A DNA stretch of 49,014 nucleotides from Umezawaea endophytica (lineage in GTDB: Bacteria; Actinomycetota; Actinomycetes; Mycobacteriales; Pseudonocardiaceae): contig NZ_JANYMP010000029.1 of assembly GCF_025061645.1 (NCBI RefSeq), positions 70,298 through 119,311 on the forward strand, given 5' to 3'. Of the stretch, positions 35,254 to 42,724 are shown piece after piece. Position 1 is the stretch's first letter; each line of letters starts with the position of its first letter. Under the pieces are notes generated by a model, which was not told the origin of the DNA, ran no database searches, and saw only the letters and a list, made by a program, of their open reading frames with translations. The position numbers and the translations under genes were made by a program.

Positions 35254-35646
35254 TCAGCTTTCGCCTAGCTGACTGCGGATCGCGTCCAGGTCGACCAGAG
35301 ACCAAATGCGAGCGATCCTGCCCTCCTGATAGCGGTAGAAGACATGCTCCGCGAACGAGATCTTCCCCTCCGCCGGAGGCAGTCCCCGAAAGGACTTCGG
35401 GGTGCACTCGAAGTCGATCCGGCATGCCACCTCGTCCCCCGCGATCACCAGAAGGCCGATCTCGTAGCGCAGATCCGGTATCTCGGCGGCGTCACGGCGC
35501 AGCAGGTCCTGGAACTCCGCCAGACCCAGCCGCCGATCGTTGTGGACGACAGGATCGTGCACGAATCGCCCGAGATCGTCGAACCGTCGTTCGTTCAGGC
35601 AGTCGAGATACGCCCGGTACTGCGCTTCGATGAAGTTCTCACCCAT
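35254..35646 (-). CDS. SnoaL-like / ester cyclase family protein
   Basis: A 130-aa single-domain protein of the SnoaL-like (NTF2 fold) type. It shows the characteristic pattern DDLGRFVHDPVVHNDRRL, the RRDAAEIPDLRYEI segment, and FAEHVFYRYQEGRIARIWSL at the end. The family includes polyketide cyclases and many uncharacterised small enzymes. A TAGGCT box ends 8 bases before the ATG, so the mRNA may be leaderless. It lies divergently from the MmyB-like regulator with a shared palindrome at 35729. Confidence 0.85.
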   Translation of the reverse strand: MGENFIEAQYRAYLDCLNERRFDDLGRFVHDPVVHNDRRLGLAEFQDLLRRDAAEIPDLRYEIGLLVIAGDEVACRIDFECTPKSFRGLPPAEGKISFAEHVFYRYQEGRIARIWSLVDLDAIRSQLGES

Positions 35647-35728
35647 GCTGCTCGAGCCTACGCCGACCGCTGATCACCAGCAGGCACCCGCACGTCGTGC
35701 AGGCAACTACCCCGTGCCGCTCTCCCTG

Positions 35729-35747
35729 GGTCTGCCAGACCTACCTT
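35729..35747 (+). promoter_or_regulatory. Perfect MmyB-type palindrome and -10 box
   Basis: GGTCTG-C-CAGACC (35729-35741) is a perfect 6-1-6 dyad, immediately followed by TACCTT (35742-35747), a plausible -10 for the regulator gene starting at 35778. The other side faces the SnoaL-like gene, 83 bp away. It is the best of four copies in the window. Confidence 0.65.
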
Positions 35748-35777
35748 CGAGCAGCGAGGTCACGAGAGACTGCCGAC

Positions 35778-36653
35778 ATGGCTTCTCATCCGCACGCCCA
35801 GGAGCTTGGGGACTTCCTGCGCGCCCGACGTGGACAACTGCGCCCACAGGACGTCGGACTGGAATCCGGTGGAAAGCGCAAGGTCAGCGGACTGCGACGC
35901 GAGGAGTTGGCACTACTGGCAGGCCTGAGCACAGACTATTACCAGCGAATGGAACAGGGCCGTGAAATACGGCCATCTGATGACGTCCTCGATGCCGTGG
36001 CCAACGCGCTCGGGCTCGACGACAAGGACCGCAGGCACCTGTTCAAGCTGGCTCGCGCCGCCCGGCGACCGGTGCACAGCACAGCGAATCACGACCGCGA
36101 AGTGGTTCCGGACAGTACGCGACGACTGCTTCGGGTGATGACCACACCAGCCATCGTGCTCGGTAGGTACCTCGATCTGCTCGACTGGAACCCGCTGGCC
36201 GAAATGATGCTCGGTTCCCCGGACAGATACCCCACCGACCGCCTGAACATGCTCCTGCTGATGTTCGACAGCACGTTCACGGATCAGCGGACCTGCCCGA
36301 ACTGGGAGAATCAAGCCCTGAACTACATGGGCATGATGCGCAGAGCCATTGCCTACGATCCCACCCATCCACGCGCCACAGCAGTCGTGGGAGAACTGAG
36401 CATCCGCAGCGCCGAGTTTCGACGCCTGTGGGCACGACATGACGTCCGGGAGACGGTCAGTGGCACCAACACCTTCCGCATTCCGGAGATCGGCAAGATC
36501 GCCATGTACTGGGACGCCTACCCTTTGCCAGGCTGCCCCGGCCCGTTCATGCTCATCTTCACCGCAGAGCCGGGCAGCGCGGACGCGATCCAGCTACAGC
36601 TTCTCGCATCACCGCACACGGCCCAGCAGTCCGCGATAAAGGTAGCGGAATGA
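35778..36653 (+). CDS. MmyB-like XRE-family regulator
   Basis: A 291-aa close paralogue of the regulator at 21797-22678: the HTH region (GDFLRARRGQLRPQDVGL, then GLRREELALLAG) and most of the C-terminal MmyB-like domain are nearly the same. The ATG at 35778 is placed by that comparison; the longer open frame upstream crosses the operator. It is divergent from the SnoaL-like gene, beyond which lies the SDR gene. It probably binds the GGTCTGCCAGACC sites found at 22716, 32584, 35198 and 35729. Confidence 0.93.
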   Translation: MASHPHAQELGDFLRARRGQLRPQDVGLESGGKRKVSGLRREELALLAGLSTDYYQRMEQGREIRPSDDVLDAVANALGLDDKDRRHLFKLARAARRPVHSTANHDREVVPDSTRRLLRVMTTPAIVLGRYLDLLDWNPLAEMMLGSPDRYPTDRLNMLLLMFDSTFTDQRTCPNWENQALNYMGMMRRAIAYDPTHPRATAVVGELSIRSAEFRRLWARHDVRETVSGTNTFRIPEIGKIAMYWDAYPLPGCPGPFMLIFTAEPGSADAIQLQLLASPHTAQQSAIKVAE

Positions 36654-36740
36654 CAGGAAGCCTGACGCCGTGCCCTGAGTCCATCTCGGACGCCGCCGGC
36701 TCCCGGTAGAATATCCGGCATAAGGGGAGGTCTCCATCAC

Positions 36741-37658
36741 ATGCGTCAAGACGTCACGATCTCGCGAGGGTCGATCGAGCTCTCCGCCGTCCTCCACTTG
36801 CCTGACGACATCGCCGGAACCGCGCCGTTGCCTGTGGTCGTGCTCTCGACACCGGGCAGCAGCGTCAAGGAGCAGATCGGCGCGAACTACGCTTCCCGTC
36901 TCGCAGTTCACGGCATCGCGGCGCTCGCATTCGACCCTGCCCATCAGGGCCAAAGCGGCGGTGAGCCACGAGACCTCGAGGATCCCTACCGGCGCGGCGA
37001 GGACATCTCCTACGCGATTGACACACTTGCCACGATTCCGGGCATCGACCCGCAGCGCATCGGGGTCCTGGGAATCTGCGCGGGCGGCGGTTACGCGGTG
37101 CACACCGCTCGTACAGAGCATCGAATCAAGGCCATCGCCACGGTCGTCCCGGTCGACATCGGCACGGCGTTTCGCAGCTTCCAGCCAGGCAGTCCTGCCG
37201 AGGCACTCGGTTCCCTCGCTGACGCGCGCACCGAGGAAGTGCTTTCCGGTGAACTGAACCGCGTGAACTGGCTTCCGGATACGTTGGAGGATGCCGCGGC
37301 AGGCGGAATCACCGATATCGACACGACCCAGGCGATCACCTTCTACCGCACCGAGCGCGGCGGAAACGAGCACTCGACCAACCGCCGCCTCGCACGTAGC
37401 GACTCGCTGATCCTGGGCTACGACGCGTACCACCTGGTCGACCAGCTCATGACCCAGCCCCTGCAAGTCATTCTCGCCGGACGCATCGGCAACACGGGAT
37501 CCTACGAAGCAGGCATGCGGCTCTGGAAGCTGTCACCCAATCCGATCGACCTCATGGTGATCGAGGGAGCCGGACATTATGAGATGTACGACGAGCCGGA
37601 GTATGTCGACGCCGCCATCGATCGGCTCGTCACCTTCTACACGGATAACCTGGCGTGA
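36741..37658 (+). CDS. Alpha/beta hydrolase (dienelactone hydrolase-like)
   Basis: A 305-aa alpha/beta hydrolase. The nucleophile elbow is GICAGGG, with cysteine in place of serine as in dienelactone hydrolases; GHYEMYDEPEYVD near the C-terminus supplies the His. The family includes the YcjY/DltE-like uncharacterised hydrolases. The ATG is preceded by GGGGAGG about 10 bases upstream, and a TAGAAT box lies at 36707-36712. It follows the MmyB-like gene by 87 bp in the same direction. The substrate is unknown; a small ester or lactone is likely. Confidence 0.88.
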   Translation: MRQDVTISRGSIELSAVLHLPDDIAGTAPLPVVVLSTPGSSVKEQIGANYASRLAVHGIAALAFDPAHQGQSGGEPRDLEDPYRRGEDISYAIDTLATIPGIDPQRIGVLGICAGGGYAVHTARTEHRIKAIATVVPVDIGTAFRSFQPGSPAEALGSLADARTEEVLSGELNRVNWLPDTLEDAAAGGITDIDTTQAITFYRTERGGNEHSTNRRLARSDSLILGYDAYHLVDQLMTQPLQVILAGRIGNTGSYEAGMRLWKLSPNPIDLMVIEGAGHYEMYDEPEYVDAAIDRLVTFYTDNLA

Positions 37659-37750
37659 CAGCGGAGCGGACCACCTCGACCACCGAGGAAATGCTGCGGC
37701 GGCTGACAAGCACCTGTCATGAGCGTCCCGCTGAACTGTGCGGTTCGGAG

Positions 37751-37774
37751 CACCAACGGCTAGCCTCGTTGGTG
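37751..37774 (+). promoter_or_regulatory. Palindrome over the -10 of a leaderless LysE gene
   Basis: CACCAACG and CGTTGGTG flank an 8-base centre that holds TAGCCT (37761-37766), a good -10 box. The GTG start follows 7 bases after the box, so the transcript probably begins at the start codon. A repressor bound to the dyad would block it. Confidence 0.55.
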
Positions 37775-38415
37775 TGCCTGTGAACCCGAGCCTGCTCGTC
37801 GGATTTCTGATCCTCTCGGCACTGTTGTCGGCAATACCGGGTCCGTCTGTCCTGTTGGCGACCAGTCGCGCCGTGATGCGCGGCCGACGACCAGCCATGT
37901 GGATCGTGCTCGGCAACGCCGTCGGCGGCCTGGTACTGCTCGCGCTGGTGCTGGTCGGCCTCGGTGCTGTCATCGCGGCATCGACGCAACTCTTCCTCGT
38001 CGTGAAGATCGCGGGAGCGGCCTACCTCCTGTGGCTGGGCGTGCAGTCGTTGCGCGGAGCACGCCGCACCGACCTCGAACCGCAGCCCGGACCGGCGACC
38101 GGATCGTCGTTCACCGGGATCGCCGCGGCACGCCAGGGATTCACCGTCGGCGTCGCCAACCCCAAGAGCATCGTCTCGTTGATGGCGATCCTTCCCCAGT
38201 TCGTCGACCACGCACTCGGCCACCCGGCCTTCCAGATGCTCGTCATCGGCATAGTCGGCGCCATCGCCCAAACCCTCATCGAGACCATCTGGGTGTTCGC
38301 CGCAGGATCACTCCGCACCTGGTTCCGACGCAGGCCCAGCCGCCTCCAGTACTTCAAGGCGGGCGGCGGTGTCGCCATGATCGGTCTGGCGGGCAAGCTC
38401 GCCATCGATCGATGA
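37774..38415 (+). CDS. LysE-family exporter
   Basis: A 213-aa inner-membrane protein of the LysE/RhtB amino-acid and metabolite exporter family, with about six hydrophobic helices (LLVGFLILSALLSAIPGPSV at the N-terminus is typical; GFTVGVANPKSIVS is the conserved central motif). I chose the GTG at 37774 because of the -10 box 7 bases upstream (leaderless); a GTG two codons later is possible, and the frame upstream crosses the palindrome. The transported compound cannot be told. It is convergent with the TetR gene (29 bp). Confidence 0.9.
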   Translation: MPVNPSLLVGFLILSALLSAIPGPSVLLATSRAVMRGRRPAMWIVLGNAVGGLVLLALVLVGLGAVIAASTQLFLVVKIAGAAYLLWLGVQSLRGARRTDLEPQPGPATGSSFTGIAAARQGFTVGVANPKSIVSLMAILPQFVDHALGHPAFQMLVIGIVGAIAQTLIETIWVFAAGSLRTWFRRRPSRLQYFKAGGGVAMIGLAGKLAIDR

Positions 38416-38444
38416 GCGTCCTCACAGGACAGTGCTGAGCGAGG

Positions 38445-39044
38445 TCAGCGCCTTCCCTCCACCGCAACAGGGGCCGCTGCCCCTGCGGTGAGAGTCGCCT
38501 GGACGGTCGCCCGGACGAAGTCGTCGACTGTCTGGTGCGGCGCCGGCTTCAACGCCCCGTCCACCAGCAACAGGGTAAGCCCCTGCGCCAGCGCCCAGAC
38601 GCCGGCGCAGAGCGCGTCCGCGCCGGAACCACCGGTCGTGGCGGCCACACCGCCGGCCACTACCGCCCTCACCGCATCTTCCGCGGCCCGGATCCGGGGA
38701 TCGTCACCGCACATGTGAGCGACGGTCAGCCGGTACAGCCCTGGACGAGCGAGGGCGTGCCGGACCGCCGCCGCCGTGATGGCGAAGATCTCGTCGCCAG
38801 GGTCAGCCGCGGCCGCCGCGGCGACCATGCTCTCCCTCACCTGTTCCAAGCCGTGAAGGGCAAGTGCCGCAAGCAGTGCGGCCTTGTCCGCGTAGTGGTT
38901 GTAGGGCGCGTTCGGCGACACACCGGCCTCGCGCGCCACGGCACGCAAAGATAGTTGTTCAGGCCCTGCTGTTTCCACCAGCTCCAACGCCGAGGCCAGC
39001 AGGCTCGCACGCAGATCGCCGTGGTGGTAGCCGACGCGACTCAT
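38445..39044 (-). CDS. TetR-family regulator
   Basis: A 199-aa TetR-type repressor with an N-terminal HTH (residues about 8-55; LSLRAVAREAGVSPNAPYNHY) and a C-terminal ligand-binding domain of the TetR_C_33-like kind. The ATG at 39044 is chosen by the family N-terminus (YHHGDLRASLL); the open frame upstream overlaps the divergent gene. It is divergent from the old yellow enzyme gene, with an elaborate operator between them (39046-39106), so it most likely represses that gene and itself. Confidence 0.92.
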   Translation of the reverse strand: MSRVGYHHGDLRASLLASALELVETAGPEQLSLRAVAREAGVSPNAPYNHYADKAALLAALALHGLEQVRESMVAAAAAADPGDEIFAITAAAVRHALARPGLYRLTVAHMCGDDPRIRAAEDAVRAVVAGGVAATTGGSGADALCAGVWALAQGLTLLLVDGALKPAPHQTVDDFVRATVQATLTAGAAAPVAVEGRR

Positions 39045-39045
39045 A

Positions 39046-39106
39046 TTGACAGCGTACACATCCCCCCATATGTTGACAGTGTCCACAATATGGACGACGT
39101 CAACAT
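39046..39106 (+). promoter_or_regulatory. Promoter and nested palindromic operator of the OYE gene
   Basis: TTGACA (39046-39051), 17 bases, TATGTT (39069-39074): a near-consensus promoter toward the OYE gene. From 39070 to 39106 runs a concentric palindrome centred on 39088: outer arms ATGTTGAC / GTCAACAT and inner arms GTCCA / TGGAC. A partial second copy of the left half (TTGACAGCGTACACA against TTGACAGTGTCCACA) overlaps the -35. The position over -10 to +25 fits repression by the adjacent TetR. Confidence 0.75.
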
Positions 39107-39120
39107 TGAGAGGTTTCCAC

Positions 39121-40431
39121 GTGGCAGAGCTCGACATACCACTGAAACTGGCGAACGGCACGCTGCTGCCCAACCGGATCGCGAAGGCGGCGATGGAGGA
39201 GTTCCTCGCCGTCCACGGCCAACTGCCCGGACCGGGTCTGGTCGAGCTGTACCGGCGGTGGGCCACCGGCGGCGCGGGTTTGCTGATCACCGGGCACGTC
39301 ATGGTGGACCACAGGTCCCTGGCCGACCCCTCAGACGTCGTCCTGGAGGCGACAACGCCGCTGAAACCGTTCCGGCAGTGGGCACGCGCCGCCCAGTCCG
39401 GTGGCGGCCAGGTCTGGCTCCAGATCAACCACCCCGGTCGCGTGATCGCCTCCGACATGCCCGGCCTCGTCCGGTCGGCATCAGACGTGCCGGTGAACCT
39501 CGGTCGCTACTCCCGCCTCTACCGGCAGCCCGAGCCGATGACCTCCGACGACATCGCGGAGACCGTCCAGCGATTTGCGACCTCCGCGCGCATGGCGGAG
39601 TCCGCGGGTTTCGACGGCGTGCAGATCCATGCCGCGCACGGGTACCTCATCAGCCAGTTCCTGTCGCCGCTGACGAACAGGCGCACCGACGAGTGGGGCG
39701 GTGAGCTGCGCAACCGCGCCCGCCTGCTGCTCGACGTCGTCGCCGCCATCCGGCGCGAAGTGAGCAACGAGTTCGCTGTCGCGGTGAAGCTGAACACCGC
39801 GGACTTCCAGCGCGGTGGCTTCGACTCCGAGGACGCCAAACGGGTCGTGTCGATGCTCTCGGAGTCCGCGGTCGACCTCGTCGAACTCTCCGGAGGGTCA
39901 CTGGAAAGCCTGGCCACCAGCGGAAGCACCGCAGACGGCAGCACCCTCGCGCGCGAGGCCTACTTCCTCGACGCCGCCGCCTCGATCCTCGACGGCGCGC
40001 CGCTGCCGATCATGATCACCGGAGGCATCCGTCGCAGGCCCGTCGCGGAGAACGCACTGGTGCGCGGCGCTTCCGTGGTCGGCATGGCGACCGCGCTCGC
40101 CGTCGACCCGGACCTGCCCCGACGCTGGTTTCAAGGAGAGGACGTTGCCGTGCGGATCACTCCACTTCGACTGCGGGACAAGGCAATCGCCGCGGCCGCG
40201 GCGCAGGCGGCCACCCGGTGCCGCCTGGTCGGGTTGAGCGGCGGGAGAACTGCGTCGAAGCCGCGGCCTCTCCTGGCACTGGCCTGGGAACGGCTGCGCC
40301 GCCGCACCGCACTCCGTCGCTACCGCGCCTGGTTCAACGGACAACAGGGCCCGAAGATGGCCGGCGGGTTCACCGGCAAGCCGGACGTGCCAACGATGCG
40401 GGGAGCCTCGGTTACGAAGAGGAACGTGTAA
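39121..40431 (+). CDS. Old yellow enzyme family NADH:flavin oxidoreductase
   Basis: A 436-aa FMN-dependent ene-reductase-like enzyme. The GTG at 39121 follows GAGAGG at 7 bases; an upstream ATG would lie inside the operator. The TIM-barrel signs are QINHPGRV and IHAAHGYLISQFLSPLTNRR, then RTDEWGG; GGIRRRPVAENAL near residue 300 is the phosphate-binding end. After residue about 345 comes a basic C-terminal extension of some 90 aa (RRRTALRRYRAW) without iron-sulphur cysteines, so it is not the large 2-enoate reductase type. It probably reduces an activated alkene or a toxic electrophile, induced through the divergent TetR. Confidence 0.92.
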   Translation: MAELDIPLKLANGTLLPNRIAKAAMEEFLAVHGQLPGPGLVELYRRWATGGAGLLITGHVMVDHRSLADPSDVVLEATTPLKPFRQWARAAQSGGGQVWLQINHPGRVIASDMPGLVRSASDVPVNLGRYSRLYRQPEPMTSDDIAETVQRFATSARMAESAGFDGVQIHAAHGYLISQFLSPLTNRRTDEWGGELRNRARLLLDVVAAIRREVSNEFAVAVKLNTADFQRGGFDSEDAKRVVSMLSESAVDLVELSGGSLESLATSGSTADGSTLAREAYFLDAAASILDGAPLPIMITGGIRRRPVAENALVRGASVVGMATALAVDPDLPRRWFQGEDVAVRITPLRLRDKAIAAAAAQAATRCRLVGLSGGRTASKPRPLLALAWERLRRRTALRRYRAWFNGQQGPKMAGGFTGKPDVPTMRGASVTKRNV

Positions 40432-40485
40432 TCGTTGCAGCGCCAGGGAAGTCGCCTCTCACGACAACCACTAATTGGCGGGTTT

Positions 40486-40510
40486 CCAGTATACGGTGTC
40501 ATTATGCTGG
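40486..40510 (+). promoter_or_regulatory. Imperfect palindrome before the FAD monooxygenase gene
   Basis: CCAGTATA and TATGCTGG (one mismatch) separated by 9 bases; the right arm contains a TATGCT -10-like box. It lies 38 bases before the chosen ATG. No adjacent regulator is obvious except the AraC gene downstream. Confidence 0.35.
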
Positions 40511-40547
40511 TGGTGCGCAGCGCATCGGCGAATGCACGATTGTGCCC

Positions 40548-41795
40548 ATGGGTATCGGAGAGCACACGTTCCAGCAAGAGGTCCGGCGGAGCCGGAGAAA
40601 CCGCGCTTTGGTCGTCGGCCTCGGGATCAGCGGGATCGCCACCGCCTTGCGTCTGCGCTCCATCGGCTGGGAGACCGTGATCGTGGAGAAGTCGCCCGGT
40701 CGTCGCACGGACGGCTACTTCATCGGGATCTTCGGCGCCGGTCAGGCAGCCGCACGACGGCTCGGCATCTTGGATGCCATTCCTGACCGGTCGCCGGCGA
40801 ACAGCGTCAACTACGTCGTCACCCGCTCCGGTGATCGCAGGTCCGGGCTGGGATTCACCGACTTTCCGGGCGAACCACGGGTCATGCTGCGCGGCGATGT
40901 CGAACAGGGCGCGTTCGCCGCGCTGCCGGACGATGTGGAGATCCGGTATACGACCACGCCGATTCGCATCGAGCAGGACGCAGACGGCGTCGACGCCACG
41001 CTGGAGCAGAGCGGTACGACCGTCACCGAGCGTTTCGACTTGGTGGTGGGCGCCGACGGCGTGCGATCCACGGTCAGACGCCTGGTGTTCGGCCCGCACG
41101 AGCAATACCTGCGCCGGCTCGGGTACATGATCGCGGCTTTCATGCTGCCGGGCCCGATCGGTGGCATCTCAGCGACCGAGGGTGCCATGCTGCTCGAACC
41201 GGGCCGCTCACTGTTGGTTCTGCCGTTCGTGGATCACGCGCCGACCGCTTTCTTCTCCTACCGCACCGATGACGTCGACTTGCAATTCACCGGCCGACCG
41301 GTCGACCGGCTTCGCGCCGCCTACGTCCCCAAGCCCTACGGCAGGCTGCTCGGTGAGGCTCTCGACGCGTTCGAAGCCACGGACGACTACCTCTTCGACA
41401 CGGTCGAACAGGTTCAGGCGAGCACGTGGTCGAAGGGAAGGGTGATGCTGACCGGCGACGCCGCCTGGTGCGCGACCGTCTATTCCGGAATGGGGACCTC
41501 CGCGGCCCTTGCCGGCGCCGATCTGCTCGGCACGATGCTCCAGCGCCACAGCGACAGGATCGGCCCAGCGCTGCTGGCGTGGGAGAACCACCTTCGTCCG
41601 CACATCGCCTCGTACCAACGCACCGGTATCAAACAGATCTCCCTCTTCACCCCGGCCAGTCGGCGGCAGATCGTGGGGAGGAGGCTCTTCGAGTTCGTCG
41701 ACAGGTTGCCAGTGGTCGGTACCGCGACACGTCAACGACTCAACAACAGCGAGGACAACCTCGAGAAGGACCGGGACATCGCGTTCGTCGACTGA
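40548..41795 (+). CDS. FAD-dependent monooxygenase
   Basis: A 415-aa class A flavoprotein monooxygenase of the PHBH/TetX-like type. The Rossmann motif is GLGISGIATALRL, followed by VIVEKSP. The DG motif appears as GADGVRSTVRRLVFG, and the GD motif as GRVMLTGDAAWC. The ATG at 40548 is used; a GTG two codons before it is possible and neither has a good ribosome site. The longer frame upstream overlaps the OYE gene. It would hydroxylate an aromatic or polyketide substrate, or inactivate a drug, using NAD(P)H and O2. The AraC-type regulator follows by 59 bp in the same direction. Confidence 0.9.
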   Translation: MGIGEHTFQQEVRRSRRNRALVVGLGISGIATALRLRSIGWETVIVEKSPGRRTDGYFIGIFGAGQAAARRLGILDAIPDRSPANSVNYVVTRSGDRRSGLGFTDFPGEPRVMLRGDVEQGAFAALPDDVEIRYTTTPIRIEQDADGVDATLEQSGTTVTERFDLVVGADGVRSTVRRLVFGPHEQYLRRLGYMIAAFMLPGPIGGISATEGAMLLEPGRSLLVLPFVDHAPTAFFSYRTDDVDLQFTGRPVDRLRAAYVPKPYGRLLGEALDAFEATDDYLFDTVEQVQASTWSKGRVMLTGDAAWCATVYSGMGTSAALAGADLLGTMLQRHSDRIGPALLAWENHLRPHIASYQRTGIKQISLFTPASRRQIVGRRLFEFVDRLPVVGTATRQRLNNSEDNLEKDRDIAFVD

Positions 41796-41854
41796 GCGGC
41801 AGCGGCCACCGGCGAAAGGCCGAAGCGTTCCCCGCCACCGGAAAGTGATGATCC

Positions 41855-42724
41855 ATGCCGAAAACCCGCCAACCCGCCCTGCCGCTCGGCGGCCTCGAAG
41901 TGATCACACTCCGGCGGGGAGCGTGGCTGCCCGACGGCTATCACCTCACCCCCCACCGTCACACTCATGGCCAACTGGTGTACGCGGCCGCCGGAGCCCT
42001 GGCCACCACGACGGAGCGCGGGACCTGGATCGCGCCGGCCAACCGGGTGACCTGGACGCCGCCCGGCTTCGATCACTCCCACCGCTTCTACGGCCGGGCT
42101 GACGTCCGGGTCGTCGCCGTCCCGGTGCGGATGTGCGGCGAACTCTGGGGGCATCCCGGTGTGTTCGCGGTAAGTCACCTGCTCCGCGAGGCCATCCTGA
42201 CACTGACCGGCAAGCCGGAGACCCGCTCCGGCGCCCACGAACGGCTGCTCTCGGTGATGATCGACGAACTCACCGAAACAGTCGAGCAGCCGCTGCACCT
42301 ACCCGAGCCCCACGACGACCGACTGCGCGCCGTCACCGACCTCCTGCACGCGGACCCTGGCCGGACGGCGACCCTGGCCGAACTCGGACGAGCTGTCGGA
42401 GCGAGCGAACGCACCCTCAGTCGGCTGTTCCACACCGAACTCGGCATGAGCTTTCACCGCTGGCGCACGATCCTGCGCATCCACCACGCCCTCCAGCACC
42501 TCACCAACGGCGTCTCGGTCACCGCTACCGCAATCGCGTGCGGATGGTCCAATTCCTCCAGCTTGATCGAGGCGTTCACCGACGTCATCGGCCAGACCCC
42601 GGGCCGCTATCAAGCCGATCACCGCAAACCTTGTCCGTCGTGTCACCGGGCCCGGCCTGAGGGCTGCTTCAACTCACCTGGCGATCGACGCTTCCCCAGT
42701 GCGTCGCCCGCAGCACGCGCTTGA
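41855..42724 (+). CDS. AraC-family regulator with cupin N-terminus
   Basis: A 289-aa regulator. The N-terminal cupin-like sensor is visible in HRHTHGQLVYAAAG and WTPPGFDHSH; the C-terminal pair of HTHs covers residues about 155-250 (LAELGRAVGASERTLSRLFH, then FHRWRTILRIHHAL) with the closing GQTPGRYQ. Its last 56 bases overlap the 3' end of the convergent acyl-CoA ligase gene. It may control the preceding monooxygenase or itself. Confidence 0.92.
   Translation: MPKTRQPALPLGGLEVITLRRGAWLPDGYHLTPHRHTHGQLVYAAAGALATTTERGTWIAPANRVTWTPPGFDHSHRFYGRADVRVVAVPVRMCGELWGHPGVFAVSHLLREAILTLTGKPETRSGAHERLLSVMIDELTETVEQPLHLPEPHDDRLRAVTDLLHADPGRTATLAELGRAVGASERTLSRLFHTELGMSFHRWRTILRIHHALQHLTNGVSVTATAIACGWSNSSSLIEAFTDVIGQTPGRYQADHRKPCPSCHRARPEGCFNSPGDRRFPSASPAARA

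Noticed and set aside
35220-35633. Plus-strand 137-codon frame opposite the SnoaL-like gene
   Set aside because: Arg/Ser/Pro-rich shadow with no motif; considered because a conserved palindrome points toward it, but nothing supports translation.
37704-37719. TGACA-6-TGTCA dyad upstream of the LysE gene
   Set aside because: Short and not aligned with a promoter; the stronger dyad at 37751-37774 explains control better.
40218-40547. N-terminal extension of the FAD monooxygenase
   Set aside because: It overlaps the OYE gene in another frame and lacks family resemblance; the Rossmann motif is correctly spaced from the ATG at 40548.
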